From assembly GCF_017744045.1 (NCBI RefSeq), contig NZ_JAGHRD010000002.1: a stretch of 64,000 nt of DNA. One strand, given 5' to 3'. Below the pieces are notes generated by a model that saw only the letters and a list, made by a program, of their open reading frames with translations, was not told the origin of the DNA and did not search any database. A program made the translations under genes and the position numbers. Source of the stretch: Pelagimonas sp017744045 (lineage in GTDB: Bacteria; Pseudomonadota; Alphaproteobacteria; Rhodobacterales; Rhodobacteraceae). Shown here one piece after another: positions 1 to 8,381 of the stretch (its first letter is position 1; every line of letters begins with the position of its first letter).

Positions 1-672
1 CGGAAAGGCGTGACAGCCGGAGGGTTGTGCACCGCTGCCTATACGCTGGCCAAGGCCGGTTTGCTGGACGGAAAACGGGCGACGATCCACTGGGAAAACC
101 AGGACAGTTTTTCCGAGGAATTTGACGAGGTCGAGCTGACAAAATCGGTATTTGCCATTGATAACAATCGCCTGACCACCGCAGGCGGCACGTCGTCGAT
201 TGACCTTTTCTTGCAGATCATCGCCTCGGACCATGGTGAGGAACTGGCCTCAGCCGTAGCTGACCAGCAGATCTACAACTCAATTCGCACCGATCAGGAC
301 ACACAGCGTCTGTCTGTTCCCACCCGCATTGGGGTGCGCCACCCCAAGCTGAGCCAAGTCATTCAGATGATGGAATCCAATATCGAAGAGCCGGTCAGCC
401 CGTCGATCCTGGCCAAGGATGTCGGCATGTCGACGCGCCAGCTTGAGCGATTATTTCGGCGTTATCTCAACCGATCCCCCAAACGCTATTACATGGAGTT
501 GCGCCTGCAAAAGGCGCGCAATCTGCTGATGCAAACCGATATGAGCGTCATCAACGTCGCCCTTGCTTGCGGGTTCGCGTCGCCGTCGCATTTTTCCAAG
601 TGCTACCGGTCGCATTACGAGACCACGCCCTATCGCGAAAGGGGCACCCATGCCTCGCGGTTATCCGTTTAA
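1..672 (+). CDS. AraC/GlxA-family transcriptional regulator (5' end cut off by the window)
   Basis: The frame is open from base 1, so the gene starts upstream; 223 residues are visible. The first part has the end of a DJ-1/PfpI-like (class I amidotransferase-like) domain, seen in VTAGGLCTAAYTLAKAGLLDG and the RATIHWE stretch. The last ~95 residues are an AraC-type double helix-turn-helix, with SPSILAKDVGMSTRQLERLF followed by VINVALACGFASPSHFSKCY. This layout is that of GlxA-type regulators, which often control uptake or catabolism of amines and amino acids. The target is unknown. The next gene starts directly after the stop codon. Confidence 0.9.
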   Translation, partial: RKGVTAGGLCTAAYTLAKAGLLDGKRATIHWENQDSFSEEFDEVELTKSVFAIDNNRLTTAGGTSSIDLFLQIIASDHGEELASAVADQQIYNSIRTDQDTQRLSVPTRIGVRHPKLSQVIQMMESNIEEPVSPSILAKDVGMSTRQLERLFRRYLNRSPKRYYMELRLQKARNLLMQTDMSVINVALACGFASPSHFSKCYRSHYETTPYRERGTHASRLSV

Positions 673-1191
673 ATGACCGACCAAGACGTGATTGAGACCA
701 AACGTCTGCGCCTTCGTGCCGCGCAGCAAACAGACCTGATGCCCCTGCACCAGTTATTCTCCGATCCCGAAACCATGCGGTATTGGGATCAACCGGCCTA
801 TACCGAAATCGCAAAAACCCAGGCTTTCATTGATCACTTCATGTCCAAGGATATGAACAATCGCGAGGAATATATTCTGGATTTTCAAGGCGTTTGCGTT
901 GGAAAGGCCGGGATGTGGAAACGATATGAAATCGGCTACATCCTGCGCCGCGACCTCTGGGGGCAAGGCCTGGTCAGCGAAGCTTTAGAGGCGATTATTC
1001 CACGGGTGTTTGCGCGCTTCCCTGAAACGGATGTGCTTACAGCAGAGCTTGACCCAAGGAATGTTGGATCAAGCCGGGTGCTGGAAAAGCTGGGTTTTGT
1101 GCAAACCGGTTTTGAGGAAAAGAACTTTCTCTATGGCGAAACCGAGCTGTGTGACACCGCCTATTACACGCTGACCAGGCCCGAGGTTTAA
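673..1191 (+). CDS. GNAT-family N-acetyltransferase (RimJ/RimL-like)
   Basis: A 172-residue protein with the acetyltransferase layout of the RimJ/RimL group: an early ETKRLRLRAAQQTD strand, the acetyl-CoA-binding turn RRDLWGQGLVSEALEAI, and the late NVGSSRVLEKLGFVQTGF motif. Family members acetylate protein N-termini, small amines or antibiotics; the substrate cannot be read here. Its ATG follows the stop of the AraC/GlxA regulator with no gap, so the two are probably co-transcribed and translationally coupled. Confidence 0.88.
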   Translation: MTDQDVIETKRLRLRAAQQTDLMPLHQLFSDPETMRYWDQPAYTEIAKTQAFIDHFMSKDMNNREEYILDFQGVCVGKAGMWKRYEIGYILRRDLWGQGLVSEALEAIIPRVFARFPETDVLTAELDPRNVGSSRVLEKLGFVQTGFEEKNFLYGETELCDTAYYTLTRPEV

Positions 1192-1192
1192 G

Positions 1193-1615
1193 TCAGAACA
1201 AGCTATTCAGTGTTGAAAAATCAGAATTAAAACGGAAGTTGATCGCAACAACACGATCCCCCAGATCGTGGTACAGAACATAAGCATAAACATAGGACAA
1301 TCCTGTCCAATAGGCGATCAACTCTTGCTGAAACCCGCCTTGAAGGTCACCCTTGCGGATCACAACGACATTTTCAAAATCTGTCGGGTAAATCTGTTCG
1401 ACCTGCGCAGCGAGTTGGTCCAACTGTTGTGGTGTCATCTCGTCACTGCCGCCAAAACGCAGCATGAGCGACTGGATGTCCCGCGTGACCATCATGCGGT
1501 CCATTTCATCGCGCATTTCGTCATAACTCGCAAAGACCGGGTCCTGCGCTTGGGCCTGTAGGGGCAAGGTCAGAACGATCGCCGTCAGCACCGATTGAAT
1601 GGCCGTCTTCAACAT
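1193..1615 (-). CDS. Small secreted protein of unknown function
   Basis: 140 residues starting with a clear Sec signal peptide (MLKTAIQSVLTAIVLTLPLQAQAQ, cut after AQA). The mature part is about 116 residues, without cysteine and without a motif I recognise. An early segment rich in Met, Asp and Arg (DEMRDEMDRMM) is followed by an aromatic strand-forming half (YWTGLSYVYAYVLYHDL). It converges on the acetyltransferase gene with one base between the stops. The ribosome-binding site is weak. Function unknown. Confidence 0.7.
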   Translation of the reverse strand: MLKTAIQSVLTAIVLTLPLQAQAQDPVFASYDEMRDEMDRMMVTRDIQSLMLRFGGSDEMTPQQLDQLAAQVEQIYPTDFENVVVIRKGDLQGGFQQELIAYWTGLSYVYAYVLYHDLGDRVVAINFRFNSDFSTLNSLF

Positions 1616-1709
1616 ATCTTAATCCACTGGTTTTCTTCAACTTGGGCAGAGTGTGACACGATCCCAAGCCAGAAGAAACCTGCAATCTAAGATTGTACCG
1701 CAAAGGGGC

Positions 1710-2807
1710 TTATTGCGCGATTTTATACAGCGCCCCTTGTCCGACGCTGAGAAACCAAATCGCTCCGTCGGGTCCTTGCCGGACATCCCGCACGCGTTCG
1801 GTTTCTGGGCCAGATATCTGCTCAACTTCCCTAAGCGGCGCGCCTTCGAGCCGGGCTATATAGTCATACTTCAGCGATCCAACGAACATGTCGCCCTTCC
1901 ATTCCGGGTTGCCACGCCCATCATGAATGGCGATACCTGATGGCGCGATGGACGGATCCCAGTAGAATTTTGGCTGCTCCAGCCCCGCTTTGGCGGTGCC
2001 TTCTCCTATCTTGGCCCCACTGTAATGCGTGCCGTATGAAATCACCGGCCAGCCGTAATTGGCACCGGGCTGGATCAAGTTCACCTCATCCCCACCTCGC
2101 GCGCCATGTTCCACCGCCCAAACCTGCCCTTGACCATCAATGGCCAATCCTTGCGGGTTGCGATGGCCATAGCTGAAAATCTCTGGGAGAAACGCAGAGT
2201 CCTTGGTGAATGGATTTGATGCCAGCGGCTGACCTTCCCGCGACAATCGCAGAACGCTGCCATTATGGGATGCGCGATCTTGTGCGCTTTCATCATCACC
2301 TCGATCGCCAATGGTCATATAAATCGTGCCATCCTGACCTTCGACAATGCGCGAGCCAAAGTGGCGGCCGCCGGTGCCGGTTTTCGACATTTCAAAGATG
2401 GTTTTGCCTTGGGTCAAACGCGCCCCGTCCTCGGACAAAACACCCCGAAACAACGCCGTGCCGGACCCGCGCCAGCCCTGCTTGGTTACATAAGTCAGAT
2501 ACACCTCACGACTGGTGGCAAAGTCGCGAGGGATCAGGATGTCTAGCAACCCGCCTTGACCGTCCGCTTTGATATCCGGGAGGCCCGCAATCTCGACTCG
2601 TCTGGTACCGGAAAAGAGCAATAGTTTGCCATCGCGTTCGGTAATGAGAATGCCGCCTCCGGGTAGAAAACCAAAGGCCCAGGGCGTGTCCAGCCCCTCA
2701 ACAACAGGCTCAAATGTGTAAGTCTCGGCAAAGCCGGGCGCAGGGAGCGACATCAAGATCGCCACGCAAGATACTGCCTGAAAATACTTTTTCCTCAAAA
2801 AAGTCAT
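1710..2807 (-). CDS. Secreted PQQ-dependent sugar dehydrogenase family protein (GSDH)
   Basis: 365 residues from the ATG at 2807, which follows an AGGAG site; the frame stays open further upstream but that extension would run over the promoter of the next operon. Residues 1-27 form a signal peptide (ending APGFAE). The rest is a six-bladed soluble glucose/sorbosone dehydrogenase propeller, with DTPWAFGFLPGG near the start, GGRHFGSR and YMTIGDRGDD in the middle and SYGHRNPQGLA, WAVEHGARGGDEVN later, as in YliI/Asd proteins. Such enzymes oxidise aldose sugars in the periplasm with PQQ. It is transcribed away from the amino-acid transporter operon. Confidence 0.9.
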   Translation of the reverse strand: MTFLRKKYFQAVSCVAILMSLPAPGFAETYTFEPVVEGLDTPWAFGFLPGGGILITERDGKLLLFSGTRRVEIAGLPDIKADGQGGLLDILIPRDFATSREVYLTYVTKQGWRGSGTALFRGVLSEDGARLTQGKTIFEMSKTGTGGRHFGSRIVEGQDGTIYMTIGDRGDDESAQDRASHNGSVLRLSREGQPLASNPFTKDSAFLPEIFSYGHRNPQGLAIDGQGQVWAVEHGARGGDEVNLIQPGANYGWPVISYGTHYSGAKIGEGTAKAGLEQPKFYWDPSIAPSGIAIHDGRGNPEWKGDMFVGSLKYDYIARLEGAPLREVEQISGPETERVRDVRQGPDGAIWFLSVGQGALYKIAQ

Positions 2808-2854
2808 TTCAATCTCCTCTTGTACGGAGGTTGTTTCACCGGTCTTAGGTAAAG

Positions 2855-2871
2855 GTATAGCGCTGCTATAC
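2855..2871. promoter_or_regulatory. Perfect inverted repeat in a divergent promoter region (candidate operator)
   Basis: GTATAGC-GCT-GCTATAC is a perfect 7-bp inverted repeat with a 3-bp centre. It lies in the 158-bp region between the sugar dehydrogenase gene (leftward) and the transporter operon (rightward). Its size and symmetry fit a dimeric repressor site. The regulator is not identified. Confidence 0.4.
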
Positions 2872-2903
2872 ATAATGTCGACAAACCCAGCAAAATACAC
2901 TTT

Positions 2904-2946
2904 TCTTTTGATCCAAGCCCGCTTACGCTCCCGCGAGATCAAAAGA
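2904..2946 (+). promoter_or_regulatory. Leader stem-loop upstream of the binding-protein gene
   Basis: TCTTTTGATC (2904-2913) and GATCAAAAGA (2937-2946) are perfect 10-bp inverted repeats separated by 23 bases. They end 20 bases before the ATG at 2966 and just before its GAGGGA ribosome-binding site. The stem could be an mRNA leader hairpin or an operator; the sequence alone does not decide. Confidence 0.4.
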
Positions 2947-2965
2947 TCCAACGAGGGAGAATAAA

Positions 2966-4141
2966 ATGAAAAAGCTGCTTCTGGCGACTGCCGCAACAGC
3001 ACTAAGCGCCGGCGTTGTCGCCGCTGAAGAGGTCAAAGTTGGCGTCATTCTGGGCTTTACCGGCCCGATTGAATCCTTGACCCCACATATGGCTGGCTCT
3101 GCCGAACTGGCCATGACCGAAATCAATGAGAGTGGCAAATTCCTGGACGGCATCACCTTGGCCCCGGTTCGCGCAGACTCCACTTGCGTTGATGCCGCTG
3201 CTGCCACCGCCGCCGCAGAACGCCTGATCACCGCCGAGGGTGTGGTTGCCATCATGGGCGCGGATTGCTCTGGTGTGACCGGCGCGATCCTGGCCAACGT
3301 GGCCGTGCCAAACGGTATCCCAATGGTATCGCCTTCCGCAACTTCGCCTGCTTTGTCGACTGCCGAAGATAATGGCCTGTTCTTCCGCACCGCGCCATCC
3401 GATGCGCGTCAGGGCGCGGTTCTGGCTGAGATCCTGACCGAAAAAGGTATCAACGAGATCGCAGTCACCTACACCAACAACGACTACGGCAAAGGCCTGG
3501 CAGACAGCTTTGCCGCATCCTATGGCGGCACCATCACCCTGTCTGCACCGCATGACGACGGCAAAGCAGACTATTCTGCCGAAGTGGGCGCACTGGCCTC
3601 TGCCGGTGGTGAGCTTCTGGCCGTGTTCGGCTATTCCGACCAGGGCGGCAAGGGCATGATCCAAGCCTCCATCGACACCGGTGCCTTTGATACCTTCCTG
3701 ATGGGTGACGGCATGTATGGCGATGCACTTCTGGCGGATCTGGGTGGCGATATGGAAGGCACCTTCGGCACCGTTCCTTGGGCCGAAGGCGATGGCGCAG
3801 ATGCCTTTGCTGCAGTCACCAGCGCCGCTGGCGTCAACGGTGAATCCTCCTTCACCCGCGAAAGCTATGACGCGGCGGCCCTGATCGCTCTGGCGATGAT
3901 GAAAGGTGGCGCAGCAACTTCCGAAGCCGTTGCAGCCAACCTGATGGATGTGGCCAACGCCCCGGGTGAGCCGATCCTGCCGGGCGAGCTGGGCAAAGCG
4001 CTCGAAATCCTCGCCGCTGGTGGTGATGTCGATTATGTCGGTGCCTCCGGCGTCGAGCTGATTGGCCCAGGTGAAGCGGCGGGCACATACCGCCACTACG
4101 AAGTCAAAGGCTCCGCCTACGAAACCGTCGAATTCAAATAA
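2966..4141 (+). CDS. Periplasmic substrate-binding protein of a branched-chain amino-acid-type ABC transporter
   Basis: 391 residues with a signal peptide (MKKLLLATAATALSAGVVAAEE) and a type I periplasmic binding fold (Peripla_BP_6). Typical features are VGVILGFTGPIESLTPHMAGS at the start, MGADCSGVTGAILANVAVPNGIPMVSPSATS in the middle, and the conserved RTAPSDARQG hinge region. The ATG has a good GAGGGA site. This family binds branched-chain or other amino acids, amides or urea; the ligand cannot be read here. It heads an operon with both ATPases and both permeases. A hairpin after the stop probably lets this gene be expressed more than the rest. Confidence 0.93.
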   Translation: MKKLLLATAATALSAGVVAAEEVKVGVILGFTGPIESLTPHMAGSAELAMTEINESGKFLDGITLAPVRADSTCVDAAAATAAAERLITAEGVVAIMGADCSGVTGAILANVAVPNGIPMVSPSATSPALSTAEDNGLFFRTAPSDARQGAVLAEILTEKGINEIAVTYTNNDYGKGLADSFAASYGGTITLSAPHDDGKADYSAEVGALASAGGELLAVFGYSDQGGKGMIQASIDTGAFDTFLMGDGMYGDALLADLGGDMEGTFGTVPWAEGDGADAFAAVTSAAGVNGESSFTRESYDAAALIALAMMKGGAATSEAVAANLMDVANAPGEPILPGELGKALEILAAGGDVDYVGASGVELIGPGEAAGTYRHYEVKGSAYETVEFK

Positions 4142-4158
4142 AATTCGATATGTCTTGG

Positions 4159-4184
4159 AACAGCCCGGTCTTTTCCGGGCTGTT
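4159..4184 (+). terminator. Hairpin after the binding-protein gene (partial terminator or mRNA-stabilising stem)
   Basis: AACAGCCCGG (4159-4168), a TCTTTT loop and CCGGGCTGTT (4175-4184) form a perfect 10-bp stem 17 bases after the stop codon. Only three T follow, so full termination is unlikely. A stem at this position in transporter operons commonly lowers read-through and protects the binding-protein mRNA. Confidence 0.65.
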
Positions 4185-4234
4185 TCCGTATTCTGGTGTG
4201 CGCAGCTGATAGCGCCATCAAAGGGGGAACATCC

Positions 4235-5020
4235 TTGATCCGGGTTGAAAACCTTCACCGCCATTTTGGCGGCTTCCGAGCTGTTGACGGCGCTTCGCTT
4301 GAAATCGCCACCGGCTCGATCACCGGTCTTGTCGGTCCAAACGGGGCCGGGAAAACCACGCTCTTCAATGTCATCGCAGGTGCGTTGCCCCCGACCTCGG
4401 GGCAAGTCTTTATGGATGGTGAAAACATCACCGGCCTGCCGCCGCATGAGCTGTTTCACAAGGGGCTGCTGCGCACCTTTCAGATTGCGCATGAGTTCAG
4501 TTCCATGTCGTGTCGCGAAAACCTGATGATGGTGCCCGGCGGGCAATCGGGTGAAAAACTGTGGAACACATGGTTTGGCCGCAAACGCATCGCTGATGAG
4601 GAACGCGCCTTGCGGGCCAAGGCCGATGAAGTGCTTGATTTCCTAACCATTTCTCATCTCGCCGATCATCCTGCTGGCGCGATTTCCGGTGGTCAGAAAA
4701 AGCTGCTCGAACTGGGGCGCACCATGATGGTCGACGCCAAGATCGTGTTCTTGGACGAGGTCGGTGCCGGGGTGAACCGCACCTTGCTGATGACCATCGC
4801 CGACGCGATCCTGCGCCTGAACAAAGAGCGCGGTTATACCTTCTGCGTCATTGAACATGACATGGATTTCATCGGTAAGCTTTGCGATCCGGTGATCGTT
4901 ATGGCTGAGGGCAAGCACCTGGCCGAAGGCACCCTGGATGAGATCAAGGCCAACCAGCAGGTGATCGAAGCCTATCTCGGCACCGGCTTGAAAAACAAAG
5001 ACAAAGAGGCCGTGGAATGA
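4235..5020 (+). CDS. livG: ABC transporter ATP-binding protein, LivG type
   Basis: 261 residues from TTG at 4235, chosen because an AGGGGG site lies 7-8 bases before it and the protein then begins IRVENLHRHFGGFRAVDG as in the family; an in-frame GTG at 4196 has no such site. Walker A is GPNGAGKTT (about 34-42), the signature is SGGQKK (151-156), and Walker B is VFLDEV (171-176). The residue after the Walker B glutamate is Val where most relatives have Pro. It energises import of the amino-acid-like ligand at the inner membrane together with LivF. Its stop overlaps the next gene by ATGA. Confidence 0.92.
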   Translation: MIRVENLHRHFGGFRAVDGASLEIATGSITGLVGPNGAGKTTLFNVIAGALPPTSGQVFMDGENITGLPPHELFHKGLLRTFQIAHEFSSMSCRENLMMVPGGQSGEKLWNTWFGRKRIADEERALRAKADEVLDFLTISHLADHPAGAISGGQKKLLELGRTMMVDAKIVFLDEVGAGVNRTLLMTIADAILRLNKERGYTFCVIEHDMDFIGKLCDPVIVMAEGKHLAEGTLDEIKANQQVIEAYLGTGLKNKDKEAVE

Positions 5021-5640
5021 TGAAGCCTCTCGTATTGACGACTGTCGCCTGCACCCTGCTATCGACCATGCAACTGCACGCGCAATCCAAAGTCGGCACG
5101 TCTGTAATCGCGGGCAAATCCGTGTCTTTGTTTGACGATGGGACCTGGCAGTATGACCAACCCGATGATGCAGATTCATCTTCCTGCGTCGTGATCGTCA
5201 AAGACATTCGGTTTTGCGGGGACTCGAACAAATGGTCACGCACCAATTCTCCTAACGCTCAGATCAACGCGCAGTTCCAAACGTCCGACACGCAATACGC
5301 GCAATTTGTGATCGAGGAACTGGGCGCAGACCAAGGGGTTACTTTGGACCTCATTGGTGAGGCAGCCGTCGGATTCGCTGCCAAGGCGTCAGGAGTTCCG
5401 GCTTCCGAACTCCCGATTTTGGAATCCCAGGCCATAGAGCTAGGGACATTGAAGGGAAGACGAATCTCATATTCCGCAGTCGTGGACGGCCGTGTGAAAC
5501 TTGTGATGATAAACTCCATGTTTGTCACTCCCCGGAGAACCATGCAGATACAAACCTACGAAATTGGAACGCAATCTCTGACCGAAACTCATGCAGTCCT
5601 ACACCGGGAGTTTCTGGATGCCGTGGAGGTATCACAATGA
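5017..5640 (+). CDS. Exported protein of unknown function inside the transporter operon
   Basis: 207 residues with a signal peptide (MMKPLVLTTVACTLLSTMQLHAQ). The mature start, KSVSLFDDGTWQYDQPDD, resembles the 'DDGTWEY' motif of small secreted proteins such as the DUF3157 group. Two cysteines (SSCVVIVKDIRFCGD) could form a disulphide. The remainder alternates strands and has no catalytic motif that I recognise. It overlaps livG upstream and livF downstream by ATGA, so it is translated as part of the operon. It may assist or modulate the transporter in the periplasm, but that is inference from position only. Confidence 0.8.
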   Translation: MMKPLVLTTVACTLLSTMQLHAQSKVGTSVIAGKSVSLFDDGTWQYDQPDDADSSSCVVIVKDIRFCGDSNKWSRTNSPNAQINAQFQTSDTQYAQFVIEELGADQGVTLDLIGEAAVGFAAKASGVPASELPILESQAIELGTLKGRRISYSAVVDGRVKLVMINSMFVTPRRTMQIQTYEIGTQSLTETHAVLHREFLDAVEVSQ

Positions 5641-6467
5641 GCGACAATCCTTATCAGCACGATCGTGGCAACAAGGATCGCTCGCTGGGCAATCCTGACG
5701 GCATGGGCACCATGGACACCACCAAGAAAAGTGGCCCGACAAGTCAGACCAGCGGTGAGCCTTTCTTGATCGGGGCCAATATGACCGGCGGCTATGGCCG
5801 CGGCGGCCCGGACATCCTGCATGACTGCACCATTGCCGTCGAAAAGGGTGAAATCGCCGTGATCGTCGGCCCGAACGGCGCGGGCAAGTCCACCGCCATG
5901 AAGGCCACCTTTGGCATGTTGAACCTGCGCGAGGGGCATGTGACCCTGGACGGTGTCGACATCACCAACCTCACCCCGCAGGATCGCGTCGGCAAAGGCA
6001 TGGGGTTTGTGCCTCAGACCAGCAATATTTTCACCTCGATGAGCGTGGAAGAAAATCTTGAAATGGGCGCTTTCATCCGCACGGATGATTTCAGCGAGAC
6101 CATGGAACAAGTTTATGAGCTGTTCCCGATCCTGCGAGAAAAGCGCAACCAACCGGCGGGCGAATTGTCTGGTGGTCAACGTCAGCAAGTCGCCGTCGGT
6201 CGCGCGCTGATGACCCAGCCCAAGGTCTTGTTGTTAGACGAGCCGACCGCAGGGGTTTCCCCCATCGTGATGGATGAGCTGTTTGACCGCATTATCGAAG
6301 TGGCGCGCAGCGGTATTTCCATCCTCATGGTGGAACAAAACGCCAAGCAAGCGCTCGAAATCGCGGATAAAGGCTATGTTCTGGTGCAGGGGCGTAATGC
6401 CCATACCGGCACCGGCAAATCCTTGATGGCTGATCCTGAGGTGCGCGCCTCCTTCCTGGGGGGCTGA
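5637..6467 (+). CDS. livF: ABC transporter ATP-binding protein, LivF type, with N-terminal extension
   Basis: 276 residues. The first ~42 residues (MSDNPYQHDRGNKDRSLGNP onward) are polar and fall before the usual LivF start, which begins near PFLIGANMTGGYG. Walker A is GPNGAGKST (78-86), followed by the LivF-like PQTSNIFTSMSVEENLEMG, signature LSGGQRQQ and Walker B LLLDEPTAGVSP. The switch His is replaced by Gln in MVEQNAKQALE, as is usual for LivF (VEQN). The start overlaps the preceding stop by ATGA, which supports the long form. It is the second ATPase of the LIV-type importer. Confidence 0.92.
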   Translation: MSDNPYQHDRGNKDRSLGNPDGMGTMDTTKKSGPTSQTSGEPFLIGANMTGGYGRGGPDILHDCTIAVEKGEIAVIVGPNGAGKSTAMKATFGMLNLREGHVTLDGVDITNLTPQDRVGKGMGFVPQTSNIFTSMSVEENLEMGAFIRTDDFSETMEQVYELFPILREKRNQPAGELSGGQRQQVAVGRALMTQPKVLLLDEPTAGVSPIVMDELFDRIIEVARSGISILMVEQNAKQALEIADKGYVLVQGRNAHTGTGKSLMADPEVRASFLGG

Positions 6468-6470
6468 GCC

Positions 6471-6911
6471 ATGCGAACACCTTGTTTAACGGTGGTTTTG
6501 GCCCTGGCGCTAACCTCTCCGGCTTTGGCGGCGATGACCTGCATGCCCGAGGGCGAAAACGCCACAGGCTTTGTTCTGATCCCCTCGGCTGAGGGTGTAA
6601 TGATGGTGCAGGAAGGGTTGAACTGGACCAAACCCAACGATCTTTTGCCCGGACCGGCCAGTGTTCAGGGGCTCGACAGCCCTTCGGTGGTGATTGGCGG
6701 TTCGGCCACGGTGATTGTCGAAGGCAAACAGGCGAAACCGTCCTCGGGCACCCTGCCTTTGGCGAAGCTGTCTGATGATCCGCTGACGCTGGCCTATCTC
6801 AACACGGCCTCTGGCTTGCGGCGCGATCTCACAATTTCCGACGAAGGTCTGTTCAGCGACACATTCGATGGGCAAACCCGAATGGGGCGCTGCGTGGGGG
6901 ATTTGTCATGA
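6471..6911 (+). CDS. Small exported protein of unknown function in the transporter operon
   Basis: 146 residues with a signal peptide ending ALAAM. The mature protein is about 125 residues with one cysteine near each end (MTCMPEG and GRCVGD), positioned for a disulphide that would close a small beta-rich fold. There is no catalytic motif. It begins 3 bases after livF and overlaps the next small gene by ATGA, so it belongs to the operon. Its terminal-cysteine layout resembles the next gene's product, and the two may be distant relatives. Confidence 0.72.
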   Translation: MRTPCLTVVLALALTSPALAAMTCMPEGENATGFVLIPSAEGVMMVQEGLNWTKPNDLLPGPASVQGLDSPSVVIGGSATVIVEGKQAKPSSGTLPLAKLSDDPLTLAYLNTASGLRRDLTISDEGLFSDTFDGQTRMGRCVGDLS

Positions 6912-7282
6912 AACATAGCCTGGCAATTGCCGGGATGCTGGCCATGCCCTGCGTTGTATCTGCCGAAGACCTCGCAGGCACCACGCTGACCTGCAGCTTT
7001 ACAACCGAGTGTTACGAGCTTGAGGAATGCACCTTTGCCGAATTTGCGGTGGATGTTGCCCTGCCTGATACCTTTCCTGGCACAGGTTCCCTTTTGCCCG
7101 ACACAGGACCGGCAGAGGGCACGGCGGATATGCTGGGCGATCTGTTTATCCTTTCCGCACGGGACGCTAACGGCGCTTACCTTTTGTCTCGCAGCACCGG
7201 GGGCCTGGCCAAGCTCAGCGTTCATTACTCCGGCAATCACATGATGATCGCCTATGATGGTCAATGTCGGGTGGCGCAATGA
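6908..7282 (+). CDS. Small cysteine-containing exported protein in the transporter operon
   Basis: 124 residues with a signal peptide (MKHSLAIAGMLAMPCVVSAED). The mature part has four cysteines: three in TLTCSFTTECYELEECTF and one next to the C-terminus (DGQCRVAQ). The spacing suggests disulphide bonding in the periplasm. It overlaps the preceding small gene by ATGA and lies 88 bases before livH. No known family recognised. It is the third exported unknown inserted into this transporter operon. Confidence 0.72.
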   Translation: MKHSLAIAGMLAMPCVVSAEDLAGTTLTCSFTTECYELEECTFAEFAVDVALPDTFPGTGSLLPDTGPAEGTADMLGDLFILSARDANGAYLLSRSTGGLAKLSVHYSGNHMMIAYDGQCRVAQ

Positions 7283-7370
7283 ATATTCTTCGCCTCTCCG
7301 CCCTGACCTCTGACATTCACAACAAGGACCTCGGCCGCCTGCCGCGCTCTTGTCGAAAGGAAAATACCTG

Positions 7371-8381
7371 ATGGATTTCCTGAACGCCCTTGTGGCGCTA
7401 ACAAACTTTGTTCTGATCCCGGCCATGACTTATGGCAGCCAGCTGGCACTTGGGGCTTTGGGTGTGACCCTGGTTTACGGGATCTTGCGCTTCTCAAACT
7501 TTGCCCATGGCGACACCATGGCCTTTGGCACCATGTCGGTGATCATCTTCACCTGGCTGTTTCAATCCATGGGGATCTCGCTGCACCCACTGCCGACCGC
7601 ACTGGTTGCCATTCCTTTTGGTATCGCGGTGACAGCGCTATTGATGTTGGGTACCGATCGCGTCGTTTACCGCTTTTACCGCGCGCAAAAGGCCAAACCG
7701 GTGATCGTTGTCATGGTCTCGCTTGGCGTCATGTTCATCTATAACGGGTTGACCCGCTTTATCCTGGGCGCGGATGAACAACGCTTTATGGATGGCGAAC
7801 GATTCATCATGCGGGCGCGTGATTTCAAGGAAATGACCGGCCTGCGCGAAGGTCTGGCGTTCAAAACCACCCAAGGCCTGACCATTGTCACTGCTGTGAT
7901 TGTGGTGATCGCCCTGTTCTGGTTCCTAAACAAAACCCGCACCGGCAAATCCATGCGCGCCTTTTCCGATAACGAAGATTTGGCGCTGTTGTCGGGTATC
8001 AACCCGGAACGCGTTGTCATGGTGACCTGGCTGATCGTGGCTGCGCTGGTGACTATTGCGGGCACTCTCTACGGGCTCGACAAAAGCTATAAACCCTTCA
8101 CCTATTTCCAATTGCTGCTGCCAATCTTTGCTGCCGCCATCGTCGGTGGCCTCGGCAGCCCGGTTGGTGCCATCGCAGGGGGCTTTGTCATCGCCTTTTC
8201 CGAGGTCGCCGTGACCTATGCCTGGAAAAAGGTTGTGACCTACGCCCTGCCCGAGGCTCTGGCCCCCTCAAGCCTGCTGCAATTCATGGCGACGGAATAC
8301 AAGTTCGCCGTCAGCTTCATGATCCTCGTGATTGTCTTGCTCATCAAACCCACCGGGATCTTCAAGGGGAAAGCGGTATGA
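7371..8381 (+). CDS. livH: ABC transporter permease, LivH type
   Basis: 336 residues from the ATG at 7371 (GAAAGG site about 10 bases upstream); an in-frame TTG at 7350 overlaps that site and is rejected. It is a polytopic inner-membrane protein with the LivH signature near the N-terminus, QLALGALGVTLVYGILRFSNFAHGD, and the late FAAAIVGGLGSPVGAIAGGF loop that contacts the ATPases. It is one half of the channel through which the ligand enters the cytoplasm. Its 3' end overlaps livM by ATGA. Confidence 0.93.
   Translation: MDFLNALVALTNFVLIPAMTYGSQLALGALGVTLVYGILRFSNFAHGDTMAFGTMSVIIFTWLFQSMGISLHPLPTALVAIPFGIAVTALLMLGTDRVVYRFYRAQKAKPVIVVMVSLGVMFIYNGLTRFILGADEQRFMDGERFIMRARDFKEMTGLREGLAFKTTQGLTIVTAVIVVIALFWFLNKTRTGKSMRAFSDNEDLALLSGINPERVVMVTWLIVAALVTIAGTLYGLDKSYKPFTYFQLLLPIFAAAIVGGLGSPVGAIAGGFVIAFSEVAVTYAWKKVVTYALPEALAPSSLLQFMATEYKFAVSFMILVIVLLIKPTGIFKGKAV

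Noticed and set aside
3002..4546. 514-residue open frame on the minus strand across the binding-protein gene
   Set aside because: It is the antisense of a well-supported binding-protein gene and livG start. Its composition (many Cys, Arg, His) is typical of a GC-rich shadow frame, and no motif is recognised.
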